This document shows, piece by piece, positions 8,081-16,961 of a DNA stretch of 34,849 nucleotides. Position numbers and translations under genes: made by a program. The stretch is from Acidobacteriota bacterium (GTDB lineage: Bacteria > Acidobacteriota > Terriglobia > Terriglobales > Acidobacteriaceae). Positions within the stretch are counted from its first letter, which is position 1. Each line of letters starts with the position of its first letter. The DNA is taken from positions 1 through 34,849 of the forward strand of contig JAJZIJ010000025.1 of NCBI GenBank assembly GCA_021810625.1, given 5' to 3'. The notes beneath the pieces are model-generated. The model was given only the letters and a program-made list of their open reading frames with translations, did not search any database and had not been told where the DNA came from.

Positions 8081-9409
8081 ATGGAATCGTTCTATAGCCG
8101 ATACCGCAATGTCCTGATGCTGATGGCCATTCTGCTCGTCCAGGTGATTGGCCTTGCCGTGCAGGTTCGCCGACCCGCCACCGCTGCGGGCCGGGACGGT
8201 ACGCAGGTTCGCCTGATCCGCTATTGGGTCGTCGGCAGCCTGACTCCCTTTGAAGAACTCTTCCTCTTTACAGGTCATGGCATCCGCGGAGCCTGGAATG
8301 GTTACATCGACCTACGCCATGTTCGCCAGCGCGATCAGAGTTTGCAGACAGAAGTGGATCGTTTGCGCCTGGAGCAGGCATCGTTGGTTGAAGATGTGCT
8401 CCAAAATCAGCGACTGCAAGCGCTGCTGGGTTTCAAGCAGCAGTACATCTATCAGACTGTGGCCGCGCAGGTGATTGGAACCAGCGGTACCGACCAATCC
8501 CGCGTTCTCTACATTGACAAAGGCTCGGCAGACGGCATTCATGCGGACATGCCCGTTATCACGCCCGATGGCGTTGTCGGAAAAATTCGTGATGTCTTCG
8601 CGCACGCCTCGCAGGTTTTGGAGATCAACGATCAGACCAGCGGTCTGGGCATCATTCTGGAGAAGACCCGGCTGCGCGGCATTCTGCGCGGGAATGCAAC
8701 TGGCCAGCCGGAGATCATCAACATTCCATCCGACGAGCGCGTCCAATCCGGCGAAGCCGTTATCACCAGCGGCGGAGATCAAATCTATCCGCGTGGTCTG
8801 CCCGTGGGAACGGTGGAGCGCGTGGTAAACGACCCGGAACGCGCGCCCTACGTCGCCATTTTGGTACAGCCCGCTGCCAAGCTCTCGCGGCTGGAGGAGG
8901 TGCTGGTCATCACGCAGATCGGTAGCGCCCTGCCTGCGACGGAAGAATCTGACATTGTGACCAGTGAGCAGAAAGCCGCCGATGTGCTGGCCCAGCGCCT
9001 GCCCGGAGCGGACACGGGCACAACGCAACCTGCAATTGGCCCGCATGGGAAGCTCCTTCCAGCCCAGAATCCCAACGCGCCTCCGCCGCCAGCACAACCC
9101 ACGCCATCTCTGCACCCGGATCGCTTCACGCCGGGAGCCACGCCTCCGGCAACGACTTTGAGACCGGGGGCCAGATATTCCAGGCAAATCTTCCCGGCGC
9201 AGAGCGCGTCTGGGGTGGCAAGCGCGCAGCCATTGGGACATCCAGCGCCGCTGGCCAGGAGAAAATATCCACCAAGGAAACCGGCGCAACCCGCGCCAGC
9301 CCCCACGCCAGCCGTTGCTGCGCCCGTAGCCCCCGTTGTTGTTCCACCTGTCATTCCGCTTGCGGCACCTGCTGCGCCGCCGCCAGCCAGCGAGGAGACC
9401 AAGCCCTAA
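8081..9409 (+). CDS. mreC: Rod shape-determining protein MreC with long proline-rich tail
   Basis: This 442-residue elongasome scaffold has an N-terminal membrane anchor (about 11-28), a periplasmic coiled coil (about 75-115) and the MreC double beta-barrel (about 125-285). The conserved text includes YIDKGSADGI, GVVGKI and ITSGGDQIYPRGLPVG. The last 150 or so residues are low-complexity proline/alanine-rich sequence not found in typical MreC of about 270-300 residues. The tail could span or contact peptidoglycan, but this is inference. The start ATG 8081 has a weak ribosome site. The stop is one base before the mreD start chosen here. Confidence 0.92.
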   Translation: MESFYSRYRNVLMLMAILLVQVIGLAVQVRRPATAAGRDGTQVRLIRYWVVGSLTPFEELFLFTGHGIRGAWNGYIDLRHVRQRDQSLQTEVDRLRLEQASLVEDVLQNQRLQALLGFKQQYIYQTVAAQVIGTSGTDQSRVLYIDKGSADGIHADMPVITPDGVVGKIRDVFAHASQVLEINDQTSGLGIILEKTRLRGILRGNATGQPEIINIPSDERVQSGEAVITSGGDQIYPRGLPVGTVERVVNDPERAPYVAILVQPAAKLSRLEEVLVITQIGSALPATEESDIVTSEQKAADVLAQRLPGADTGTTQPAIGPHGKLLPAQNPNAPPPPAQPTPSLHPDRFTPGATPPATTLRPGARYSRQIFPAQSASGVASAQPLGHPAPLARRKYPPRKPAQPAPAPTPAVAAPVAPVVVPPVIPLAAPAAPPPASEETKP

Positions 9410-9410
9410 T

Positions 9411-9932
9411 ATGGCACTGCTCCCCAATCATGCGCGCGAAGAGATGGATCGGCACCACTTCCATCCAGCGGTCTTTTTTCTGGTTCCTCTGGCTGCCATT
9501 TTTTTGCAGGCGTACCTGCCGCTGCGTTTCCCCCGCTTCGCGGTACTCGATCTGCCGCTGATCGTTACCGTCTATTTCGCCGTCTCGCGCCGCAATCCCA
9601 TCAGCGGAATGCTGCTGGGCACCGGCATTGGCCTTACGCAAGATGCGCTGACCCATCTGCCGATTGGCATCAACGGGATTCTCAAGGCCATCGTTGGCTA
9701 CCTGGCAGCCTCCATCGGCATGCGCATCGATGTGGACAATCCCGGCACGCGCCTGCTGCTGATCTTTTTCTTTATGCTGCTCGACAGCCTGTTCCATCTG
9801 GCCATCGTGCGGCTGCTGCTCGATATGCCAATGGAATGGCACGGTCTGCATGAGATACTTCGCGCCGTCGTCAACGCGCTGGCTGGCGTGATTCTCTTCG
9901 CCGTGCTGGACCGCCTGCGCAAGCAGGAATAA
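9411..9932 (+). CDS. mreD: Rod shape-determining membrane protein MreD
   Basis: This 173-residue hydrophobic protein has about five predicted membrane segments and the MreD-like pattern of a small integral membrane protein after MreC. The text GMLLGTGIGLTQDALT is typical of the family. The open frame extends upstream to 9336 inside mreC. ATG 9411, one base after the mreC stop, gives a sensible N terminus and suggests coupled translation, helped by GAGGAG at 9392-9397. An alternative is ATG 9444. It belongs to the elongasome with MreB, MreC, PBP2 and RodA. Confidence 0.88.
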   Translation: MALLPNHAREEMDRHHFHPAVFFLVPLAAIFLQAYLPLRFPRFAVLDLPLIVTVYFAVSRRNPISGMLLGTGIGLTQDALTHLPIGINGILKAIVGYLAASIGMRIDVDNPGTRLLLIFFFMLLDSLFHLAIVRLLLDMPMEWHGLHEILRAVVNALAGVILFAVLDRLRKQE

Positions 9933-9974
9933 TGCGGCAAAAAGCGGAGTATTCTGAGAACAAGCGCGGTTGTC

Positions 9975-12098
9975 ATGGCATCTTCCCATCATTCGGACGA
10001 AAAAATCCCGGCCATCAAGCTCACCGCGGTGCAATATCTGGTCGCGCTGGTTTTGGTCATATTGCTCTCCGGGCTGTGGCGCTTGCAGGTGTTGGGCGCG
10101 CAGAGCTATCGCGCCCTGGCGCAGGCCAACCGTGTCCGCAAGGTGCCCATCCTGGGCGCGCGCGGGAAAATCTATGATCGCGATGGCCGCCTGATTGTCG
10201 ATAACTATCCTTCCGTCACCTGCTTTTTGGTGCCGGAGCAGGCCCACGATCTCAAGGCCGATCTCCCCTTGATCGCCCGCGGCCTGCATCTCGATGTCGA
10301 GCAGTTGCAGAACACGCTCTATCATTTCCGCCATCAACCAAAGTACCAACCCATCCCGCTCAAAGAGGATATTACTCCCGACGAGTTGGCCTTTATCGCC
10401 GCGCATGGCAATGAGCTGCCGGAGCTGGAGACCATCGACGAGCAGCGCCGACTCTACCCCAGCAATGGATTTGCGGCGCACTTGATTGGCTATGTTGGCG
10501 AGGTTTCCGAGGAGATGCTCGACGATCCGCGCTATGCCTTCTATCAGCCGGGCGACATGGTGGGACGCTCCGGCATTGAGGAAGCCTACGATCCCATTCT
10601 GCGCGGTCAGGATGGTTCCCGCGACGTGATTGTTGACAGCCACGGACGCGAACTGGGCGTGCTGGGCACCGAACCCACCGTTCCCGGAACGCCACTCAAA
10701 CTGACCATCGACCTGGATGTGCAGGAGGCTGCGGAGAAGGCGCTTGGCCCGCGTAGTGGCGCGATTGTGGCCATCGACCCACGTACCGGCGAGGTGCTGG
10801 CAATGGTCAGCCATCCCACCTTTGACCCTAACGACTTTGCCACTCGCATCCACCGCGACGCATGGAACAAGCTGATTACCGACCCGGATCACCCGCTGCT
10901 GAATAAGGCTATTCAAGCGCAGTTGGCTCCTGGGTCAACGTTCAAGATCATCGAAGCCATTGCCGGATTGCAAGAGGGGATTGCGCAGGCGTTGACCGTG
11001 GATTGCCACGGAGGCGCAACCTTCTATGGTCGTTACTTCAAGTGCTGGATTTCGGCGCGGCACCAGAGTCACGGCATCACCGATATCAGCAAGGGCATCT
11101 ATCAATCCTGCGATGTGTACTTTTATACGCTGGCTGAAAAGCTCGGCATTGGAAAAATTGCCGAGTGGGCGCATAAATTTGGCCTGGGAGAAAAGACCGG
11201 CATTGATCTGCCGAACGAGGCCGCCGGCATTATGCCTTCAGAAGACTGGAAGATGCGCAACTACCATCAAAAATGGTTTGCCGGAGAGACCATCTCCGTC
11301 GGCATCGGACAGGGAGCCACGGCGGTCACACCCATCCAACTGGTGCGCGCCATTGCAGGCATTGCGTCGGGCGGCGTGCTCAAACGTCCGCATGTCGTCT
11401 TTCCTGATGAGATTCCCCCGGCCTATCGTGAATACTACAAGGAGCAGTTTCCCGGCTCCGGCGATAAAATTGTGCCCATCGATCCGGCCAACTGGGAGAT
11501 TGTCACCGACGCAATGGCACAGGTGACCACCTTTGCAGGCACGGCTGGCTTTGCGCATCTGAACGGAATTGACTTTGCCGGCAAGACGGGCACGGCGCAG
11601 ACCGTCAGCAATGAATACAAGAAAAATGCCGGGGGCGGAAGCGTGAAGCTCCGCGACAATGCTTGGTTTGTCGGGGTCTCGCCACGCAGAAATCCAGAGA
11701 TTGCCGTGGTCGTTCTCTGGGAGAACGGCGCGGAGGGATATCTGAGCGCGCGTCTGGCTGCCCAGGTGATCGAAGCGTATGTAGACAAGCAGCGCCGCAT
11801 GGACAACAACCTGCATCTCCCGACGGAGAACCGCACTGCGAATGGCGCTGCGTCGTCGGCCCCAATCGCCACGCGCGCGCAACCCGAAAAATCCGCCCAG
11901 AAACCGCTGGAGATGGCTGGCCTATGGAATGCTGCCGCAGGCAGTCCATCTTTGTATCCCGGCGCGCATGAAATTCCCTACGGCCCCGGAACCGTCCTGC
12001 GCGGAGCGCGCTTTCCCCTGCCCGCCTTTGATGCGTCCTCCATGCGCCAACGCAAAACTCGACGCAAGGCCGCCGCATCCGGCAGCGGGATGAGGTAA
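9975..12098 (+). CDS. mrdA: Penicillin-binding protein 2 (elongation transpeptidase)
   Basis: This 707-residue class B PBP cross-links side-wall peptidoglycan. One membrane anchor lies at about 19-36, followed by a pedestal domain. The transpeptidase domain has the active-site STFK at 321-324, SCD at 378-380 and KTGT at 537-540. SxD in place of SxN fits the PBP2 branch. After about residue 620 the protein continues into a poorly conserved, arginine/proline-rich tail. It lies 42 bp after mreD and 12 bp before rodA, its glycosyltransferase partner. The ribosome site before ATG 9975 is weak. Confidence 0.95.
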   Translation: MASSHHSDEKIPAIKLTAVQYLVALVLVILLSGLWRLQVLGAQSYRALAQANRVRKVPILGARGKIYDRDGRLIVDNYPSVTCFLVPEQAHDLKADLPLIARGLHLDVEQLQNTLYHFRHQPKYQPIPLKEDITPDELAFIAAHGNELPELETIDEQRRLYPSNGFAAHLIGYVGEVSEEMLDDPRYAFYQPGDMVGRSGIEEAYDPILRGQDGSRDVIVDSHGRELGVLGTEPTVPGTPLKLTIDLDVQEAAEKALGPRSGAIVAIDPRTGEVLAMVSHPTFDPNDFATRIHRDAWNKLITDPDHPLLNKAIQAQLAPGSTFKIIEAIAGLQEGIAQALTVDCHGGATFYGRYFKCWISARHQSHGITDISKGIYQSCDVYFYTLAEKLGIGKIAEWAHKFGLGEKTGIDLPNEAAGIMPSEDWKMRNYHQKWFAGETISVGIGQGATAVTPIQLVRAIAGIASGGVLKRPHVVFPDEIPPAYREYYKEQFPGSGDKIVPIDPANWEIVTDAMAQVTTFAGTAGFAHLNGIDFAGKTGTAQTVSNEYKKNAGGGSVKLRDNAWFVGVSPRRNPEIAVVVLWENGAEGYLSARLAAQVIEAYVDKQRRMDNNLHLPTENRTANGAASSAPIATRAQPEKSAQKPLEMAGLWNAAAGSPSLYPGAHEIPYGPGTVLRGARFPLPAFDASSMRQRKTRRKAAASGSGMR

Positions 12099-12110
12099 AA
12101 AGAAGACTGT

Positions 12111-13202
12111 ATGCGCCGACTGATCTCCTTCCGCGACTTTGATTGGGTTCTGCTCGGCTTTGTGCTGCTGCTCTCCGTGGTCAGCGTGCTGGAGATTTAC
12201 AGCGCCACGCTGCACACCAAATTCATCCACTTCGACCAAAAACAGATACTGTGGCTGCTGGGCAGTTTGGTCTGCATGTTTGCGTTCTCATTCATCGACT
12301 ATCATCTGCTGCTGGACGTCGCGCACTGGGCCTACGGATTTTGTATCGTCGCTCTGCTTGCAGTGCTGCTGGCAGGCCAGCGCGTTTTGGGCGCGCGGCG
12401 CTGGATTCGCCTGGGCAGTATCCACTTTCAGCCTTCGGAATGGGTCAAGCTGGTGCTGATTGTTGCTGTTGCCCGCTACTTTTCCCATCTGGCGGGCCGG
12501 AACCTTGGCTGGGGAGATATTTTCAAGGCGATGGCGATGGTGGGCGTGCCCATGCTGCTGGTTCTCAAACAGCCCGATCTGGGCACGGCGCTTACCTACG
12601 TTCCGATTCTGCTTTGTGGCCTGTTTCTGGGCGGCATCAGTTTCAAGAAAGCTGCCATTTTGGTGCTGGCAGGCGGGCTGGCCATCATTCCCGTCTGGCA
12701 TAAGGTTCTTAAACCATATCAGAAACAACGACTTGTAAGCTTTTTGCAGCCGGATAACGACCCGCGCGGCAGTGGCTACCAGATTCGTCAATCGCTGATT
12801 GCCGTCGGCTCTGGAGGCATCTGGGGCAAGGGCGCGACCAAAGGCACCCAAACCCAGGGCGACTTTTTGCCTATCCCATATACGGATTTTATCTTTGCCG
12901 CTTTTGGCGAAGAACATGGATTCGTTGGTGCTGCCCTGGTGCTGCTGCTATACTTTCTTATATTGATGCGTTTGATTCAAAACGCTCAAACCGCCGCTGA
13001 CCTTCCCGGCACGTTGATTATCATGGGGGTTGTGGCGGTGTTGATCTTTCAGATCGCGGTCAATGTGGGCATGGTCATTGGTTTGATGCCAGTTACCGGC
13101 ATCCCCCTGCCCCTGATGAGTTATGGCGGTTCATCGGTGCTGTTTACGTTTCTGGCGCTCGGCATCGTGATGAACATCCGCATGGGTCGCTTTGTGAATT
13201 AG
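12111..13202 (+). CDS. rodA: Peptidoglycan glycosyltransferase RodA
   Basis: This 363-residue SEDS-family membrane protein polymerises lipid II into glycan strands for side-wall growth with PBP2. It has about ten hydrophobic segments and the SEDS signatures GARRWIRLGSIHFQPSE (94-110), PIPYTDFIFA with the conserved catalytic Asp region, and TGIPLPLMSYGGSS near the C terminus. Gene order mrdA-rodA with a 12-bp gap is the classic pairing. GAAG lies a few bases before ATG 12111. It ends the rod cluster; a 7-bp hairpin follows 12 bp after the stop. Confidence 0.95.
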   Translation: MRRLISFRDFDWVLLGFVLLLSVVSVLEIYSATLHTKFIHFDQKQILWLLGSLVCMFAFSFIDYHLLLDVAHWAYGFCIVALLAVLLAGQRVLGARRWIRLGSIHFQPSEWVKLVLIVAVARYFSHLAGRNLGWGDIFKAMAMVGVPMLLVLKQPDLGTALTYVPILLCGLFLGGISFKKAAILVLAGGLAIIPVWHKVLKPYQKQRLVSFLQPDNDPRGSGYQIRQSLIAVGSGGIWGKGATKGTQTQGDFLPIPYTDFIFAAFGEEHGFVGAALVLLLYFLILMRLIQNAQTAADLPGTLIIMGVVAVLIFQIAVNVGMVIGLMPVTGIPLPLMSYGGSSVLFTFLALGIVMNIRMGRFVN

Positions 13203-13673
13203 GTTTCGCTGGCTGGCGCGCCCAGAAGCGCGCCGTTGGCAGAGAGTTTTCGAGATTTGCATTCGCTTGCGCGCGCCATTGGGCGTCGGATGCGGATGCG
13301 GTAGTTTTTCCTGGTCAGACAGCTTCCATGTTGACCGGGCAGGATATGCGGAGATGCATGTACAGGAAAGGGTAACGGCCCCACCTCCCTTCGAGGCAGT
13401 CGCGGTCACAATTTCCTCGTACTCGATTCTCTGGCGTTGCAGCCAGAATGGTTTGTTTTCCGTGCCCCTTTGTGGTCGCGGGGGAGTGCGGGTTCCACGA
13501 CTTCCGGCAAACACCTGGTTCGCAGCGTCCGCTGCATCGCATCTTCATACTCCCGCCACAGTCTTGACCGCCTGCCGTTGCTGAATGCAACCATGCAGCG
13601 GATGGAATCTGTCTCGCCATTACCCCGGACACCCTGGGCAAACGCCCCGGTATCCGGTTGATTATGAGGCAGC
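13203..13673 (+). other. Long non-coding leader between rodA and the RNase gene
   Basis: These 471 bases have no credible gene on either strand; the short open frames lack family resemblance. A perfect hairpin GGCGCGC/GCGCGCC (13215-13221 and 13228-13234, 6-nt loop) lies just after rodA, but no strong T run follows. Several further partial complementarities suggest a structured 5' leader for the RNase E/G gene. In enterobacteria the rne leader mediates autoregulation; a similar role here is inference. Confidence 0.45.
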
Positions 13674-16600
13674 ATGACAAAAGAAATTTATATTTCCAGC
13701 ACTCCGCACGAAACTCGTCTGGCGCTTGTCGAAGACGATCAACTCGCGGAAATCTACTACGAACGCGAAAACGAATACACCCTTGCAGGCTCCATATATA
13801 AGGGCCGCGTCACGCGCGTCCTTCCCGGAATGCAGTCGGCTTTTGTGGACGTGGGATTGGAACGCGATGCCTTCCTGTATGTAACGGATTTCATTGAAGA
13901 AGCTGGGGAAGACGACGAGATCGTCGCGTTGCCGCAAGGCCATGCTCCGCAGGAAAATGCGCGCAACGAAAGCAGGAATGACAATCGGGAAGCCCATACC
14001 GACAACCGAAATGCTCCACGCGGCGAGAATCGCAATGCGGTTCGTCCGCCCACGCAGGAGACCACTCCGACGGAGGGAGTCGAGAGCGATGCGGAAGCCT
14101 CCGGGGAACAGGGGCAGGGCGCGCGCCGCTGGCGCGGACGCCGGGGTCGTCGTCGCGGCAATGACCGTGGCAACAACCAGCGGCAGCAAGCCCAGAACCC
14201 AGAGCGCACTCCAGATGGCGCGCCCGCCGCGTCCCTCGAAGCTTCTTTTTCCTCGGATACCGATCCACTGGAAGAACCGGACTTTGTCGAAGCGGAGATG
14301 CAGCAGGAATCCCGTCAGCCCTCGCATAGCTCTGGCCGCCCATCGCGCGGCGAACATCGCGCGGCGGATTCCCCCAGAGAATTCAGGAAATCCAAAGAAT
14401 CCAGCGCCGCCGCGCTGATTCTCCCCGGCGAATCGTTGTCCAAGTATCGCCGTGGCGGTGAACCAGCCCCGGCAGCCTCCGGCGCGATTGCTGGCACGAC
14501 ACACGCGCCCACCCCCGTAGTCTCCAGCGCTCGACCTTCCACCCTGGTCGAAGCGCCCCTGGCTTCCTGGGATGGCGGTCTGCAACTCCCCGGCGAATCT
14601 CTCTCTCGCCGCCGCAATCCTGCTCCAGCCAAAGCTGTTGCAGTCCCGCCGATTGAGGTTGCTGCGACTCCGGCCACTCCAACAGCGCCTGCGGTTGAAT
14701 TCGCGCATACGGAAGCCGCGCCGGAAACTGCCGTTGCGGAAATACCCGCCTCCGCAGTCGTCGAAGCAGTCGTCGAATATGAGCCGACCGAGGCCTCTGC
14801 CTCCCATCTGGTCGATCCCACCACGCCCAGCGCCTATCGCCAGAGCCATGTGGTCGAGCCGGAAGCAATCATCGCAGATGCCCCTGCATCCACCGTCCCC
14901 TCTACGCTCGAAGACGCTCCGCCCAGCGCAAACGCGCCTACGGAGATGCTCGAAGACGACGAGGAGTCTTCCTCCAACGCCAATTTTGACGAAGATATAA
15001 ACAACGATTCCAGCGAGGCCACGCTGCATGCCTTTGCTCCCGGCACCGGAGTGCTGGAAGAAGAATTGATTGACGAGGAAGAGGAAGAAGCTCCCGCTGT
15101 CTACGCGCTGTTGGACGAGAGCGGGCTGGACGAGTTGACCGAAGAGACTCTCGATGTCCAGATGGATGCCGACCTGCTGAGCGACATGGTGCGCGATGCC
15201 CAGGTCGAGAAGCGCACCCGTTTCCAGGAAGTTCCAAACGGCCAGACGCTCACGGAAGCAGACGAAGACGAATCCAACGCGGCTGCATCCGAAGAGGAAT
15301 CGGACGAGGACATCTCCGACGACATTGACGAAGAAGAAATCGGCGAAGAAGAATCCGACCTGAGCGAAGAGGAGGATTTTGCCTCCGAGGAGGCGGACGG
15401 CGACCGCGTCGAAGGCTCCCCCGAAGAAGCCAGCGGAACAAACAGCGCATCTCGCCCAGCGGCCTCGCGCTTTGGGAATCGCAATCGAGGACGGCAGCAG
15501 GGCAATCGCCGTCGCATGGGAGGAGGGCACAACGGAGGACAAGGCGGACGTGGCCGACGCGCCACCGCGCAGATGTCCAACCTGCCCGCCATTACGGAAC
15601 TGCTGAAATCCGGCCAGGAGATTCTGGTTCAGATTGCCAAGGAACCCATTGCCCGCAAGGGCGCGCGCATCACCAGCCACATCGCGCTGCCGGGACGTTT
15701 TCTGGTGTTCATGCCCACGGTGAACCACGTTGGCGTCTCGCGCAAAATCGCCTCCGACGAGGAGCGCCAGCGCCTAAAGCGCATTTTAGTCAGTGAAAAA
15801 GGCGATGTGGGCGGTGGATTTATCGTGCGCACAGCGGCGGCAACGGCCAGCGAAGAAGACCTGCGCGCCGACATTCGCTTTCTGCTGAATTTGTGGGCGG
15901 ATATTCGCCAGCGCTCGGAAAGCTGCAAGCCTCCGGCGCTGATCTATCACGATCTCAGTCTTGTGGAGCGGGTTCTGCGCGATCAGGTCAGCGAAAATTT
16001 CTCCACCATCTGGGTCGATACCGAGGCCGACTACGAGCGCGTACTTCGCTTCCTGCAACGCTTTCAGCCCTCGCTGATTCGCCGCGTCAAGCTCTACACC
16101 AAAGAGACGCCGCTCTTTGAGCAATTCGGCATTCAGGAGGAGATCAACAAGGCGCTGCGCTCGAAGGTCTGGCTCAAATCCGGCGGCTCCATCGTCATCA
16201 ACCAGACGGAAGCTCTTGTCGCCATCGACATCAACACCGGAAAATATGTCGGCAAGACGGCGCGGCTGGAAGACACCATTCTCAAAACCAACCTCGATGC
16301 CATCCCGGAGATTGTTCGTCAGATTCGCCTGCGCGATCTGGGCGGCATCATCGTCATCGACTTCATCGACATGGACGAGCGCAAGAATCGCAACCGCGTC
16401 ATGCAGGCGCTGGAAGAGGAATTGAAATCCGACCGCGCGCCTTCCAAGGTTCTCCAGTTCAACGATTTCGGATTGGTGGCCATCACGCGCAAGCGGGTCA
16501 AGCAATCGCTGGAGCGGACGCTCTCCACTCCATGCAACGTCTGCGCGGGCACGGGCATGGTGAAGAGTCCCGTGACGGTCTGCAACGAGATTTACATCGA

Positions 16601-16784
16601 GCTACGCAAGATGCATCGCCATCTGGAGCGCCAGGAAATTATGCTGCGCGTACATCCAGAGGTGGTCAAGCATCTCAAGTTGAACAACGCTCATTGGCTG
16701 GGCGAGATGGAAGAACTGTCCGGCAAGACGGTGATCGTCAAGAGCGATCCCAGCCTCCACCCGGAGCAATACGATATCCACTAA
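13674..16784 (+). CDS. rng: Ribonuclease E/G with giant insert in the S1 domain
   Basis: This 1036-residue endoribonuclease acts in mRNA decay and rRNA maturation. The N terminus (1-75) starts an RNase E/G S1 domain (SIYKGRVTRVLPGMQSAFVDVG). About 560 low-complexity residues follow, and the S1 domain resumes near 640 (SGQEILVQIAKEP). The catalytic part holds the Mg-binding aspartate regions VAIDINTG and IIVIDFIDMDERKNR, and the zinc-link CNVCAGTG. The insert has an arginine/glycine block (150-170), a two-copy LPGESLS motif (250-259 and 305-314), a strongly acidic stretch (about 425-575) and a second basic RG block (597-630). GAGG precedes ATG 13674. Residues 1-75 and 640-1036 fit an RNase G-sized core, so either name (rng or rne) is possible. 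Confidence 0.92.
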   Translation: MTKEIYISSTPHETRLALVEDDQLAEIYYERENEYTLAGSIYKGRVTRVLPGMQSAFVDVGLERDAFLYVTDFIEEAGEDDEIVALPQGHAPQENARNESRNDNREAHTDNRNAPRGENRNAVRPPTQETTPTEGVESDAEASGEQGQGARRWRGRRGRRRGNDRGNNQRQQAQNPERTPDGAPAASLEASFSSDTDPLEEPDFVEAEMQQESRQPSHSSGRPSRGEHRAADSPREFRKSKESSAAALILPGESLSKYRRGGEPAPAASGAIAGTTHAPTPVVSSARPSTLVEAPLASWDGGLQLPGESLSRRRNPAPAKAVAVPPIEVAATPATPTAPAVEFAHTEAAPETAVAEIPASAVVEAVVEYEPTEASASHLVDPTTPSAYRQSHVVEPEAIIADAPASTVPSTLEDAPPSANAPTEMLEDDEESSSNANFDEDINNDSSEATLHAFAPGTGVLEEELIDEEEEEAPAVYALLDESGLDELTEETLDVQMDADLLSDMVRDAQVEKRTRFQEVPNGQTLTEADEDESNAAASEEESDEDISDDIDEEEIGEEESDLSEEEDFASEEADGDRVEGSPEEASGTNSASRPAASRFGNRNRGRQQGNRRRMGGGHNGGQGGRGRRATAQMSNLPAITELLKSGQEILVQIAKEPIARKGARITSHIALPGRFLVFMPTVNHVGVSRKIASDEERQRLKRILVSEKGDVGGGFIVRTAAATASEEDLRADIRFLLNLWADIRQRSESCKPPALIYHDLSLVERVLRDQVSENFSTIWVDTEADYERVLRFLQRFQPSLIRRVKLYTKETPLFEQFGIQEEINKALRSKVWLKSGGSIVINQTEALVAIDINTGKYVGKTARLEDTILKTNLDAIPEIVRQIRLRDLGGIIVIDFIDMDERKNRNRVMQALEEELKSDRAPSKVLQFNDFGLVAITRKRVKQSLERTLSTPCNVCAGTGMVKSPVTVCNEIYIELRKMHRHLERQEIMLRVHPEVVKHLKLNNAHWLGEMEELSGKTVIVKSDPSLHPEQYDIH
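14421..14615 (+). repeat. Two-copy LPGESLS motif inside the RNase insert
   Basis: Bases 14421-14450 encode LPGESLSKYR and 14586-14615 encode LPGESLSRRR, 55 residues apart in otherwise unconserved sequence. The first 14 bases (CTCCCCGGCGAATC) are identical in both. A basic cluster follows each motif. It looks like a short linear binding motif, comparable in principle to the partner-binding microdomains in the disordered tail of E. coli RNase E. Confidence 0.6.
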
Positions 16785-16804
16785 CTCAACCTTGCCGCAT
16801 TCCT

Positions 16805-16845
16805 TCTGACCTTCCACGGGGAAATATCTTTGCTGGAAGGTCAGA
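16805..16845. terminator. Large hairpin between convergent genes
   Basis: A 12-bp perfect inverted repeat (TCTGACCTTCCA at 16805-16816, TGGAAGGTCAGA at 16834-16845) encloses a 17-nt loop. It lies between the end of the RNase gene and the end of the tonB gene, which converge. There is no clear T run on either side, so it may act as a bidirectional 3'-end or stability element, not a classical intrinsic terminator. Confidence 0.45.
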
Positions 16846-16961
16846 GGCGTTTACAAATCTTTCCGATGGGTGCTTTCCACCGTCCTGCGCGAGATACACT
16901 GCAACGGATGATCCTGCGGCACCCGCTGTTCCTCAGGCATTTATGCGATGGGTTCTACGCA

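Noticed and set aside
9351-10916. 521-codon minus-strand frame over mreD and PBP2
   Set aside because: The plus strand encodes clear MreD and PBP2; this is a GC-bias shadow.
13131-13584. Small frames on both strands in the RNase leader
   Set aside because: No ribosome sites, odd composition and no family resemblance; better explained as non-coding leader.
13662-15728. 688-codon open frame antisense to the RNase gene
   Set aside because: It mirrors the low-complexity GC-rich insert of the RNase gene on the other strand and shows no domain or ribosome site.
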